Assembly (NCBI GenBank): GCA_964469055.1
Contig: CAYXXN010000003.1
Span: forward strand, 1 to 46,069
Origin: CAYXXN01 sp964469055
Lineage (GTDB): Bacteria; Acidobacteriota; Thermoanaerobaculia; Multivoradales; JAHEKO01
Direction: 5' to 3'
DNA length: 46,069 nt
Shown here: in pieces, positions 7,648-15,614 of the stretch
Position numbering within the stretch: the first letter of the stretch is position 1
Layout of the letters: every line of letters starts with the position of its first letter
Program-made: the position numbers and the translations under genes
Notes under the pieces: generated by a model
The model's input: only the letters and a program-made list of their open reading frames with translations
What the model was told of the DNA's origin: nothing
The model's database searches: none

Positions 7648-8586
7648 TCAGAAACGTCGGCCGATCGCGAGAAACGGCTCCTCGTACTTGCGCGCCGAGC
7701 GCCCCCAGACCCACTGGTTGAAGCCGACCTCGCCCCACCACTTCTTCTGGGCGCCGAAGTCGCGGAACAGGCTCCCTCCCACGACCATGATGCTCGCGTT
7801 CGGGAAGCAGTTGTTCTCCGAGCAGCCGAAGCGGTCCTCGGGATCGCGGATGGTGGGTTCGTGGTTGCCCACGCTCTGTACCCAGCGGTACGTTCCCTTG
7901 GCCACGAGCTCTTTCCAGGGTAGCGGGTAGCCGAGCTCGAAGGTGAGGGGGATCTCGTCGCCCAGGTTCGTGGTGCGGTAGGTGTAGCCCACCTCGATGT
8001 TCATCCAGCCGCCGTCAAAGAGTGAGCGGCTCACGAGATAGCTCACCCCGTAGTCCTCACCCAGGAGACCACGCCATTCGGGGCTCACGCCCTTGAAGAT
8101 GGCCTCCGTGACGTCGCCGTCGCCGTCGAGGTCGTCCTCGTCCACGCCGAAGAGGTGGCGGTCGTAGGTGCCGGGCAAGTCGTAGAGGTACGAGGTGCGG
8201 AGGTTCAAGGCCAGAGCCATCGGCCACTTGCCCTCGCGCAGCGCGTACTTCAGGCCGAAGAAGGTCTCGGAGAAGCCGGCGTTGTGCTCCATGTCGCCGC
8301 GCTCGCCCTCGAGCCCGTCGAGAAAGAGCACCAGGTAGCGGAGGGAGAAGTTCTGACTCAGGCCGACTTCGCCGCCCGTATAGACGTAGGTGAAGATGTG
8401 CCAACTGTCGCTGAAGCGGTCGTTGCCCGTCGGGCCCCAGGAAGTGTTCGCCGTCTTCACGCTGTAGCCGAGCTGCATGTCACCGGTGCCGCGATCCGGA
8501 ACCCAGGCGCCTCCCGCCGATGCGGCCGACGCCACGATGCCGAGAATGCCGGCGAACGAAAACACACTCCACTTGCTGGTCCCCAT
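7648..8586 (-). CDS. Predicted outer-membrane beta-barrel protein, unknown function
   Basis: The 312-residue protein has a signal peptide (residues 1 to about 25, with cleavage likely after an Ala-rich end). It then shows alternating aromatic and polar strands typical of outer-membrane barrels, and it ends in a terminal aromatic (GRRF), as many barrels do. I do not recognise the family. Residues 152-161 read DLDGDGDVTE, which resembles a calcium-binding EF-hand or dockerin-type loop in an exposed segment. A C-x4-C pair (GCSENNC) lies nearer the C-terminus. The start at 8586 was chosen over an upstream in-frame ATG because it directly precedes the signal peptide. The gene converges on glmU with a 4-bp gap, and a 7-bp hairpin lies 26 nt upstream of the start. 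Confidence 0.75.
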   Translation of the reverse strand: MGTSKWSVFSFAGILGIVASAASAGGAWVPDRGTGDMQLGYSVKTANTSWGPTGNDRFSDSWHIFTYVYTGGEVGLSQNFSLRYLVLFLDGLEGERGDMEHNAGFSETFFGLKYALREGKWPMALALNLRTSYLYDLPGTYDRHLFGVDEDDLDGDGDVTEAIFKGVSPEWRGLLGEDYGVSYLVSRSLFDGGWMNIEVGYTYRTTNLGDEIPLTFELGYPLPWKELVAKGTYRWVQSVGNHEPTIRDPEDRFGCSENNCFPNASIMVVGGSLFRDFGAQKKWWGEVGFNQWVWGRSARKYEEPFLAIGRRF

Positions 8587-8611
8587 CGCTGTGCGCCTCG
8601 CCGTGTCGTAG

Positions 8612-8631
8612 GGCCCTTCCAACGAAGGGCC
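8612..8631. promoter_or_regulatory. Hairpin upstream of the outer-membrane protein gene
   Basis: GGCCCTT (8612-8618) and AAGGGCC (8625-8631) form a perfect 7-bp stem with a 6-nt loop. It lies 26 nt upstream of the minus-strand start at 8586, inside the 209-bp divergent gap to glmS. It may be a leader hairpin or an operator. Its function is not known. Confidence 0.35.
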
Positions 8632-8782
8632 GAGTCTCGCATCGCAAGGGCTGTGCCAGCCGGTCGAACCTCTGAACGAGGAGGCGGCGAGCGGGTCCAC
8701 CGCCCATCCGCGCTGCCGCGTCGCGTTCCTTATGAGTCGCAACGGAGGTTCTACGAGCCGGTGGCCCGCGGCGTCGGACAGG

Positions 8783-8788
8783 TAGACT
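8783..8788 (+). promoter_or_regulatory. Putative -10 box directly before glmS
   Basis: TAGACT ends 7 nt before the glmS ATG at 8796. If it is a -10 box, transcription would begin at or within a base or two of the ATG, giving a leaderless message. There is no clear Shine-Dalgarno sequence before this ATG, which agrees with that reading. No -35 box is evident. Confidence 0.35.
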
Positions 8789-8795
8789 ACCCGCC

Positions 8796-10622
8796 ATGTG
8801 CGGCATCGTCGGCTACGTCGGCGAGCGGCCCGTGGTGCCGATCCTGCTTGCGGGCCTGCGCAACCTCGAGTATCGGGGCTATGACTCGGCCGGGCTCGTG
8901 GTGCTCGAAAACGGCCACCTGGCGACGGTCCGCGCCGAGGGCAAGCTCGACCGGCTGGTGGCCAAGCTCGAGCGCCAGCCCCTGGCCGGCCGCTACGGGC
9001 TCGGCCACACCCGCTGGGCGACGCACGGCGCGCCCGTCGAGCGCAACGCTCACCCCATCGTCGACGCGCGCGGCCGCGTGGCGGTGATCCACAACGGCAT
9101 CATCGAGAACTTCGTGGCGCTCAAACGGCGCTTGGTCGATGCCGGCTGGAGCTTTGCCACCGACACCGACACCGAAGTCGTGGCGAACCTCGTGAGTTCG
9201 CATCTCGACGGCGACCTGAGGAGCGCCGTCGAGCGCGCCGTGGGCGAGCTCGAGGGCACGTACGCCTTCGCTGCCGTCTCCACGGCGGCGGGCGACGAGC
9301 AGGAGATCGTAGCCGCTCGCCACGGCCCGCCGCTGGTGTTGGGTGTCCGCAGCGGTGAGGCGTTCCTGGCCTCCGACCCTGCGGCCCTTCTTGCCCACAC
9401 CAAGGACGTCGTCTTCCTCGAGAACGGCGACATCGCGCGGCTCACACCGGGCCGCATCGAGATCCGCGACCGCGATGGGCGGTCCGTCGAGCGGCCGGCC
9501 GTGCGTCTCAACTGGGATCCGATCCAGATCGAGAAGGGCGGCTACGAGCACTTCATGGCGAAGGAGATCCACGAGCAGCCACAGGCCGTCCAGGACACCT
9601 TCGCGGGTCGCGTCGACTTCGAGACCGGCCGCATCGACTTCGACGAGCTGGTGCTCGAGCCGGCGGCGGCCGCGGCCGTTGCCGGCATCGACATCCTCGC
9701 CTGCGGCACCTCCTGGCACGCCGGTTTGGTGGGGAAGTTCCTGATCGAGGAGCTGGCGCGCCTGCGGGTCGAGGTGGACTACGGTTCCGAGTACCGCTAC
9801 CGCGACCCGCTGGTTGGTCCCGAGACGCTCGCCCTCGGCATCTCGCAGTCGGGGGAGACCGCCGACACCCTCTCGGCGATGGAGGCGGCCGCCGAGCGCG
9901 GGGCGCGCCTGTGGGCGATCTGCAACGTGCCCGGCAGTCAGGCGACTCGCATCAGCCAGGGAGTGCTCACCACCCACGCCGGGCCCGAGATCGGGGTGGC
10001 CTCGACCAAGGCTTTCACCACGCAGTTGACGGCGCTCTATCTGCTCGCTCTCTACCTGCGCCAGCAGCGGGGGCTGTCGGTTGGCCCCGAGCTGGTGGCG
10101 GGTCTAGCGCGCCTGCCGCAGGCCTTGGCCGAGGTGCTCGAGCGCGAGCCCGAAATCGACGAACTGGCGCGCCGCTTCCACAAGAAGGGCAACTTCCTCT
10201 ACCTCGCCCGCGGCATCAACTACCCGATCGCCCTCGAGGGGGCGCTCAAGTTGAAGGAGATCTCCTACATCCACGCCGAGGGCTACCCGGCCGGCGAGAT
10301 GAAGCACGGTCCCATCGCCTTGATCGACGCCGAGATGCCGGTGATGGCCATCGCCACCGGCGAGCGTACGTTCGAGAAGGTGCGCAGCAACCTCCAGGAG
10401 GCGCGGGCACGCGACGGCGTCATCCTGGCGGTCACCGACCACGACCCAGCGGACCTCGCCGGCCTGGCGGATGTCGTCTTGCCCGTGCCACGGGTTTCCG
10501 AGTTGCTCCAGCCCATCGTCAACGTCATTCCCCTCCAGCTCTTCGCTTACCACGTCGGCGTCCGGCGGGGCTGCGACGTCGACCAGCCGCGGAACCTGGC
10601 GAAGAGCGTGACGGTGGAGTAA
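8796..10622 (+). CDS. glmS: Glutamine-fructose-6-phosphate aminotransferase (isomerizing)
   Basis: The 608-residue protein is GlmS, which converts fructose-6-phosphate and glutamine to glucosamine-6-phosphate, the first committed step to UDP-GlcNAc. After Met removal the N-terminal Cys (MCGIVGYVG) is the glutaminase nucleophile. The glutaminase domain occupies about 1-235. Two SIS sugar-isomerase domains follow (about 285-590), with CGTSWHAG, SQSGETADT and the C-terminal RNLAKSVTVE. Length is typical. No glmS ribozyme can fit: only about 209 bp separate it from the divergent gene, and the putative -10 box abuts the ATG. The UvrD-like helicase starts 15 nt after its stop, with a 19-nt palindrome at the junction. 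Confidence 0.97.
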   Translation: MCGIVGYVGERPVVPILLAGLRNLEYRGYDSAGLVVLENGHLATVRAEGKLDRLVAKLERQPLAGRYGLGHTRWATHGAPVERNAHPIVDARGRVAVIHNGIIENFVALKRRLVDAGWSFATDTDTEVVANLVSSHLDGDLRSAVERAVGELEGTYAFAAVSTAAGDEQEIVAARHGPPLVLGVRSGEAFLASDPAALLAHTKDVVFLENGDIARLTPGRIEIRDRDGRSVERPAVRLNWDPIQIEKGGYEHFMAKEIHEQPQAVQDTFAGRVDFETGRIDFDELVLEPAAAAAVAGIDILACGTSWHAGLVGKFLIEELARLRVEVDYGSEYRYRDPLVGPETLALGISQSGETADTLSAMEAAAERGARLWAICNVPGSQATRISQGVLTTHAGPEIGVASTKAFTTQLTALYLLALYLRQQRGLSVGPELVAGLARLPQALAEVLEREPEIDELARRFHKKGNFLYLARGINYPIALEGALKLKEISYIHAEGYPAGEMKHGPIALIDAEMPVMAIATGERTFEKVRSNLQEARARDGVILAVTDHDPADLAGLADVVLPVPRVSELLQPIVNVIPLQLFAYHVGVRRGCDVDQPRNLAKSVTVE

Positions 10623-10639
10623 GGAATCCTGGATTCCTT
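10621..10639. repeat. 19-nt palindrome across the glmS/helicase junction
   Basis: AAGGAATCC (10621-10629) and GGATTCCTT (10631-10639) are perfect 9-nt inverted arms around a single T. The left arm begins inside the glmS stop codon and the right arm covers the first two bases of the proposed TTG start of the helicase. The left arm also contains AAGGA, the only Shine-Dalgarno-like sequence. Pairing in RNA would need a few loop bases to open but could hide the start; as DNA it could be a dimer-binding operator. Confidence 0.55.
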
Positions 10640-12833
10640 GTCCGCGATCGACTTCGAGCGCGACTTGAACCCCGAGCAGCTCAGCGCCGTCATCCACGGC
10701 GAGGGGCCGCAGCTGGTGCTGGCCGGCGCGGGGTCGGGCAAGACGCGGGTGATCACCTACCGCGTGGCATACCTCGCGCGCGAGGTGGGGATCGAGCCGG
10801 CGGCCATCGTCGCCGTCACCTTCACCAACAAGGCGGCCGGCGAGATGCGCGAGCGCGTCGAGCGACTTCTCGAGTCGCCGACCCCGGGCACGTTCGTCGG
10901 CACCTTCCACCGTTTCGCCTTGGGCCTCCTGCGCCGCTACGGCGCGCGAGTGGGCCTGGCCCCCGGCTTCCAGATCTTCGATAGCGACGACCAGCTCGCC
11001 CTGGTCGCCAAGGCGCTCGAGCAGGAGCAACTCTCCGAGAGCGCCTTCCCGCCGCGCAGCGTGCTCGGGGCGATCAGCGCCGCCAAGAACCGCCTGCTCG
11101 ATCCGCAGGCCTACGAAACGCAGGCCCAAGGCTTCTTCGAGCGCCGCGTGGCGCGCGTCTACGGTGCCTACCAGAAGAGCCTCGTCCAGTCCTCGGCCGT
11201 CGATTTCGACGACATGCTGCGCTTGACGGTGCGCTTGCTCGCCGAGCAGGACGATGTCGCCGAGCGGCTGCGCGAACGCATCCACTATCTGCTGGTCGAC
11301 GAGTTCCAGGACACCAACCACGCCCAGATGAAGCTCGTCCATCAGTTGACCGGGGAGGCCGGAAACCTGACCGCGGTCGGCGACGAGGACCAGGGGATCT
11401 ATCGTTGGCGCGGCGCCGACCTCGACAACGTGCTCGCCTTCGAGCGCTACTTCCCGGGCGCCCGCGTGCGCAAGCTCGAGCGCAACTATCGCTCGACCCA
11501 GAACATCCTCTCCGCTTCCGGCGCGTTGGTGGCCAACAATCGCCGGCGGCGCGCCAAGAGCCTGTGGACCGACGTCGGCACGGGAGAGCCCATCGAGCTC
11601 TACAAGGCGCGCGACGACCAGGACGAGGCACGCTGGGTGGTGGGCGCTCTCGAAGGGCTGCGGCCCGAAATCGAGCTTTCGCGCATGGGCATCCTGGTGC
11701 GCACCAACGCCCAGACCCGCGCCTTCGAGGAGGAGCTCCTGCGCCGCGGCATGCCCTACGTGCTGGTGGGCGGGACGCGCTTCTACGAGCGCGCCGAGAT
11801 CAAGGATCTCCTCGCCTACCTGCGCCTCCTCAAGAACCCGCGCGACAACTACTCCCTGCTGCGCATCCTGAACCGTCCGGCGCGCGGCATCGGCGCCGCC
11901 ACCCAGGAGCTCCTGGAGCGCGAGGCGGCCCAGTTCGGGGGGTCGCTGTGGGAGGCGCTGACGCGGGGGGAGCTCGCGAGCTTCCCGGCGCGGAGCGCCC
12001 GCGCCCTCGAACGCTTCCGTGACACCTTGGTGGGCCTGGCGGCGGCGGCCCAGGATCTGCCGCTCCCGGCCCTCCTCGACCGCCTGCTCGAGGAGACTGG
12101 CTACGCGGCGCAGTACCAGAGCGACGATCCGGAGGCGCGGTCGCGCCTGGAGAACCTCCAGGAGTTCCTGACCGCCGCCCAGGAGTTCACCGAGCAGCAG
12201 GCATGGCAGGGGGCCGACGATCTCTTGGTCGCCTTCCTCGACCACGTCTGCCTCGTGGCGGACATCGACGAATGGAACGCCGAGGGCGGGCTCTCGCTGA
12301 TGACGCTCCACAGCGCCAAGGGCCTCGAGTTCACGGCCGTGGCGGTCGCCGGGCTCGAGGACGGGGTGCTCCCGCATTTCAACGCTGGCGGCTCCGAGGA
12401 GGAGCTCGAAGAGGAGCGGCGCCTGCTCTACGTCGGCATGACGCGGGCCGAGCGGCGCCTCTTCCTCTCCCTCTGTCGCCGTCGGCGCATCGCCGGCCGC
12501 TACCAGGACCAGCGCGAGTCGCCGTTCGTCTCCGAGCTGCCGGAGGAGACCCTGTCGATCTCCGAGAGCCCCGTGCTCTTCGCCGGGCCGCGGATGAGCG
12601 GCGTCTACACCTTCTACGAGCGCTCGGTGCCCGACCGGCTGCCCTTCGGCGAGACCGACGCCGGCGTCGATGCCGGCATCCGCCGCGGCCAGCGGGTGCG
12701 TCACCCGACCTTGGGCGAGGGCGTCGTCCTCGCCGTCGAAGGCGACCCCGCCACCGGCAAGCTCACCGTCTACTTCGACGCCGCCGGCAAGCGCCGGCTG
12801 GTGGCGAAGTACGCGAACCTGGAGCCGATCTAG
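10638..12833 (+). CDS. UvrD/PcrA-type superfamily 1 DNA helicase
   Basis: The 731-residue protein is a 3'-5' SF1A helicase of the UvrD/PcrA group, acting in repair and in removing proteins from DNA. The ordered motifs are Walker A GAGSGKT (residues 30-36), the DEFQDTN Walker B, GDEDQGIYRWRGAD, RNYRST, TLHSAKGLEF and YVGMTRAERR. The C-terminus (about 680-731) has the PcrA-like segment RRGQRVRHPTLGEG, a Tudor-like domain known to contact RNA polymerase in relatives. I chose the TTG at 10638 because the conserved NPEQ Q-motif begins 10 residues later and glmS ends just before. The palindrome at 10621-10639 overlaps this start. UvrD against PcrA naming is not settled by sequence alone. Confidence 0.95.
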   Translation: MSAIDFERDLNPEQLSAVIHGEGPQLVLAGAGSGKTRVITYRVAYLAREVGIEPAAIVAVTFTNKAAGEMRERVERLLESPTPGTFVGTFHRFALGLLRRYGARVGLAPGFQIFDSDDQLALVAKALEQEQLSESAFPPRSVLGAISAAKNRLLDPQAYETQAQGFFERRVARVYGAYQKSLVQSSAVDFDDMLRLTVRLLAEQDDVAERLRERIHYLLVDEFQDTNHAQMKLVHQLTGEAGNLTAVGDEDQGIYRWRGADLDNVLAFERYFPGARVRKLERNYRSTQNILSASGALVANNRRRRAKSLWTDVGTGEPIELYKARDDQDEARWVVGALEGLRPEIELSRMGILVRTNAQTRAFEEELLRRGMPYVLVGGTRFYERAEIKDLLAYLRLLKNPRDNYSLLRILNRPARGIGAATQELLEREAAQFGGSLWEALTRGELASFPARSARALERFRDTLVGLAAAAQDLPLPALLDRLLEETGYAAQYQSDDPEARSRLENLQEFLTAAQEFTEQQAWQGADDLLVAFLDHVCLVADIDEWNAEGGLSLMTLHSAKGLEFTAVAVAGLEDGVLPHFNAGGSEEELEEERRLLYVGMTRAERRLFLSLCRRRRIAGRYQDQRESPFVSELPEETLSISESPVLFAGPRMSGVYTFYERSVPDRLPFGETDAGVDAGIRRGQRVRHPTLGEGVVLAVEGDPATGKLTVYFDAAGKRRLVAKYANLEPI

Positions 12834-12854
12834 GGCGGTGAGCGGGGCGCTCGG

Positions 12855-13523
12855 TCAGGCCGCGTAGCCCAGTACCGCGAAGTAGTGGCAAACCGTGCCG
12901 CCGAGCACGAACAAGTGCCAGAGGAAGTGCGCGTAGCGCAGGCGACGGGCGGCGAAGAACGGCACTCCGGCGGTGTAGAAGAGCCCGCCGGCCACCAGCC
13001 AGAGCAGGCCGAGCGCCGGCAGCCGCTCCGAGAGCGGTTGGATGGCCACCACGACGAGCCAACCCATCGCCAGGTAGAGGCCGGTGGAGAGCACGCCATG
13101 GCGGAGCCACCCGACGGCCTTGAGCGCGACGCCAGTGAGCGCCAGACCCCACACCACACCCAAGAGCGACCAGCCCCAGGCGCCGCGCAGGATGGTGAGC
13201 GTGAAGGGGGTGTAGGTGCCGGCGATCAAGAAAAAGATCGCCGAGTGGTCGAGGACGCGCAACACCTGTTTGGCCCGCCCTCGGGGCAGCGCATGGTAGA
13301 TGGTGGAGGAGCCGTAGAGGAGCAGGAGAGTCGTGGCGAAGACGCTGGCGCCGACGACGGCGCTCGCGCCGCGTTGCAGGGCGACAACCAGCAGGATGGG
13401 GATGCCGACCAGGCTCGCGAGGAGGCCCAGGCCGTGACTGATGCTGCTCGCGGCCTCCTCTCGCCGGCTCGGCGCGGTGACGGCGGGCTCAGCGCGCCGG
13501 GGAAGTTCCTGGGTCTCGCTCAC
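12855..13523 (-). CDS. Hemolysin III / PAQR family membrane protein
   Basis: The 222-residue protein has seven predicted hydrophobic segments and the family signatures: an N-terminal SSISHGLG histidine region, SSTIYHALP, a DHSAIFFLIAGTYTPF segment, and a C-terminal HFLWHLFVLGGTVCHY. These histidine and aspartate residues bind zinc in the related adiponectin receptors. Bacterial members (YqfA, HlyIII) sit in the inner membrane; haemolysis is a historical label and the role is more likely membrane lipid homeostasis. The GTG start (13523-13521) overlaps the TGA stop of the GNAT gene by 4 nt, so it is probably translationally coupled as the last gene of a three-gene minus-strand operon. It converges on the helicase with 21 bp between. 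Confidence 0.93.
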   Translation of the reverse strand: MSETQELPRRAEPAVTAPSRREEAASSISHGLGLLASLVGIPILLVVALQRGASAVVGASVFATTLLLLYGSSTIYHALPRGRAKQVLRVLDHSAIFFLIAGTYTPFTLTILRGAWGWSLLGVVWGLALTGVALKAVGWLRHGVLSTGLYLAMGWLVVVAIQPLSERLPALGLLWLVAGGLFYTAGVPFFAARRLRYAHFLWHLFVLGGTVCHYFAVLGYAA

Positions 13524-14065
13524 TCGGCGAAGTCCTGGCGCAGGATCGCATAGAGGTAGTTGTCGACTCTTCGCCCGGCGAGCTCGAAGTAGCCGCGCAG
13601 CAGGCCCTCGCGCTCGAAACCGACCGCCTCGAGGACCTTGCGCGAGGGCTCGTTGTCGACGGCGCAGCGAGCCTCGATCCGCTCGAGACTGGTGCGCCGG
13701 AAGAGGTCGGTCAGGAGCTGGAGCAGGGCCTCGCGGGTGAAGCCGCGGCGCTGGTAGGGGGTGGAGAGGGCGTAGCCGATCTCGGCCAGGCCGTGTTCCC
13801 AGTTGGTAACCACCAGGGTGATCCAGCCCACCGGGTCACGGTCGGCCAGGATGATCCACTGGAACTTCTCGCCGCGACCGCTGTAGAGGTCGTCGACGTT
13901 CTGGGCGATGAGCTCGGCGCGGAGTTGGGTGAGCGACAACTCGCCCAGGGGTTGATGGCGCGCCACGCTCGGCTCGGTCCGCCAGGCCTTGAGGTGCGCG
14001 GCGTCGGCCGCAGCGGCGGGCCGCAGGGAGATCCGGGGAGAGCTCGGCCGCTCTTGCGGTTGCAC
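13520..14065 (-). CDS. GNAT acetyltransferase (RimJ/RimL-like)
   Basis: The 181-residue protein is a GNAT N-acetyltransferase of the RimJ/RimL/SpeG type. It shows the N-terminal ISLRPAAAAD strand, the acetyl-CoA pyrophosphate-binding segment YQRRGFTREAL, and the late EARCAVDNEPSRKVLEAVGFEREG typical of this group. The likely start is GTG 14065, five nt after the glycosyltransferase stop. The same frame stays open much further upstream, but that stretch lies under the glycosyltransferase gene and lacks domain similarity. Its stop overlaps the hemolysin III start. The substrate may be a protein N-terminus, a polyamine or an amino sugar; the location after a glycosyltransferase makes an amino-sugar substrate possible but unproven. 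Confidence 0.87.
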   Translation of the reverse strand: MQPQERPSSPRISLRPAAAADAAHLKAWRTEPSVARHQPLGELSLTQLRAELIAQNVDDLYSGRGEKFQWIILADRDPVGWITLVVTNWEHGLAEIGYALSTPYQRRGFTREALLQLLTDLFRRTSLERIEARCAVDNEPSRKVLEAVGFEREGLLRGYFELAGRRVDNYLYAILRQDFAE

Positions 14066-14070
14066 GGTTC

Positions 14071-15585
14071 TCAGCCGTCGGCGGGCGAGACGTCCGCGGG
14101 CCAGCGCCACCAGGTTGCCCACGGGCGCCCGCCGAACGCCGACAGCCACACAATGTACACGCTCCCCTGTAGGAAGAGGTAGAGGAACGGCAACGCCCAC
14201 CACATGCCGAGCCTCACCGCCGCGGCGGTCGACGCCGCCAAGTAGGCGGCGAGGGCGGTCTCGGACCAGGTCGTCGTGCCACGTCGCGCGCGGTAGCTCT
14301 TGCCCCGCCAGTCGCTGGCACCGCCCTCGATGCGGTACTTCGGGGTGCGCTCGAAGACGCCGCCGTCCTGGAAGAGGCCCTCGAGCACGGCGCGGGCGTT
14401 GTTCACGGCGAGGCCGATGCCGAGCCCGAGGACGGCCGGCAGGACGCGGAGCGTTCGTCTCCAGTCGCCGACGGCGATCGCTTGCGAGGCCAGGTAGAAG
14501 ACGACGACGGCCGCCGTGGCGCCTAGGAACATGGGCACGTCGAACGCCAGCCAGCGCCCCGGCGCGACCTCGCGGCGCAGCCACATCGCCGGGAAGAGGA
14601 GCAGAGCGAGCAGCACCATCAGAGGGTAGCTCGCGTTGTTCGTCAGGTGGATGGTGGCCTCGAGCTTCACGCGCCAGGGGAGCGGTGCCGCGAGCAGGCG
14701 CCGCAGGAGCTTGCGCGCCGTCTGGATCGAGCCCTTGGCCCAGCGGAACTGCTGGCGCTTGAAGGCGTGGACGTCGACTGGCAGCTCCGCCGGCACCGTC
14801 ACCTCGGAGAGGAAGCGGAAGCGCCAGCCGGCGAGCTGAGCGCGATAGGAGAGGTCGAGGTCCTCGGTCAGCGTGTCCTGACTCCAGCCGCCGGCCTCCA
14901 CGATCGCCTGCCGGCGCCAGATGCCGGCAGTGCCGTTGAAGTTGAAGAAGCAGCCGGCGGCGGCGCGCGCCGCCTGCTCGATGACGAAGTGGCCGTCGAG
15001 CAGGATCGCCTGGGCGCGGGTCAAGAGCGAGGAGTCGCGATTCAGGTGCTCCCAGCGAGCCTGGACGACCCCCACGCCCGGGTCGACGAACTGCGGCACG
15101 ACGCGCGCCAAGAAATCCGGCGCCGGCACGAAGTCGGCGTCGAAGACCGCCAGCAGCTCGCCGCTGGCGCGGGTGAGGCCCTCGGCCAGGGCTCCGGCCT
15201 TGAAGCCGTCGCGCGTGCCGCGGCGCACATGCTGGAGGTCGAGCCCCCGGGCCCGCCAGAAGGCGACTCGCTCCGCCACGAGCTCGCTAGTGTCGTCGGT
15301 CGAGTCGTCGAGGACTTGCACCTCCAGGCGATCGCGCGGGTAGTCGAGCCGAGCGACGGCGTCGATCAACCGGCCCGCCACGTAGCGCTCGTTGTAGATC
15401 GGCAACTGCACGGTGACCCGCGGCCAGACCTTCGGCGGCGCCGGAGTGGAGGAGGCACCACGCCGATGGGCGAGGAAGATCGCGACCATTGCCAGCCGGT
15501 GCGCGCCGTAGAAGGCGAGAACGGCGAGCACCAGGTAGTAGAGTGCCGCGACGAGCGTGGCGAGCGGAGCCTGGGGTGCCGTCAT
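14071..15585 (-). CDS. Processive GT2 glycosyltransferase (cellulose/mannan synthase-like)
   Basis: The 504-residue protein is an inner-membrane family 2 glycosyltransferase. An N-terminal membrane helix (about 10-35) precedes a cytoplasmic catalytic domain with VQLPIYNE, DDSTDDT, DADF, TEDLDLSYR and QQFRW, the complete D,D,D,QxxRW set of processive beta-glycan synthases. Several membrane segments follow (about 325-490). It most resembles the cellulose synthase-like/glucomannan synthase group. No PilZ domain is seen, and no bcsB, bcsC or cellulase neighbour is present, so the polymer and its export route are unknown. It is the first gene of a GT2-GNAT-hemolysin III operon. Divergent from it, 29 bp away, is a second envelope glycosyltransferase, so the two starts probably share a compact control region. 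Confidence 0.9.
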   Translation of the reverse strand: MTAPQAPLATLVAALYYLVLAVLAFYGAHRLAMVAIFLAHRRGASSTPAPPKVWPRVTVQLPIYNERYVAGRLIDAVARLDYPRDRLEVQVLDDSTDDTSELVAERVAFWRARGLDLQHVRRGTRDGFKAGALAEGLTRASGELLAVFDADFVPAPDFLARVVPQFVDPGVGVVQARWEHLNRDSSLLTRAQAILLDGHFVIEQAARAAAGCFFNFNGTAGIWRRQAIVEAGGWSQDTLTEDLDLSYRAQLAGWRFRFLSEVTVPAELPVDVHAFKRQQFRWAKGSIQTARKLLRRLLAAPLPWRVKLEATIHLTNNASYPLMVLLALLLFPAMWLRREVAPGRWLAFDVPMFLGATAAVVVFYLASQAIAVGDWRRTLRVLPAVLGLGIGLAVNNARAVLEGLFQDGGVFERTPKYRIEGGASDWRGKSYRARRGTTTWSETALAAYLAASTAAAVRLGMWWALPFLYLFLQGSVYIVWLSAFGGRPWATWWRWPADVSPADG

Positions 15586-15614
15586 CGGGTGAGCGTCGAC
15601 GACGGGCGCTCGTC

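Noticed and set aside
8587..8795. Possible glmS ribozyme before glmS
   Set aside because: The gap is only 209 bp, a putative -10 box lies 7 nt before the ATG, and no conserved ribozyme core is evident. The known ribozyme class is mainly from Gram-positive bacteria.
10104..12704. Very long open frame antisense to glmS and the helicase
   Set aside because: It lies opposite two genes with full catalytic motifs. Its translation has no recognisable domain and is typical of the open antisense frames produced by high GC.
13520..14584. Extended GNAT protein of 354 residues
   Set aside because: The extra N-terminal part lies under the GT2 glycosyltransferase gene and has no domain; the GTG at 14065 directly follows that gene.
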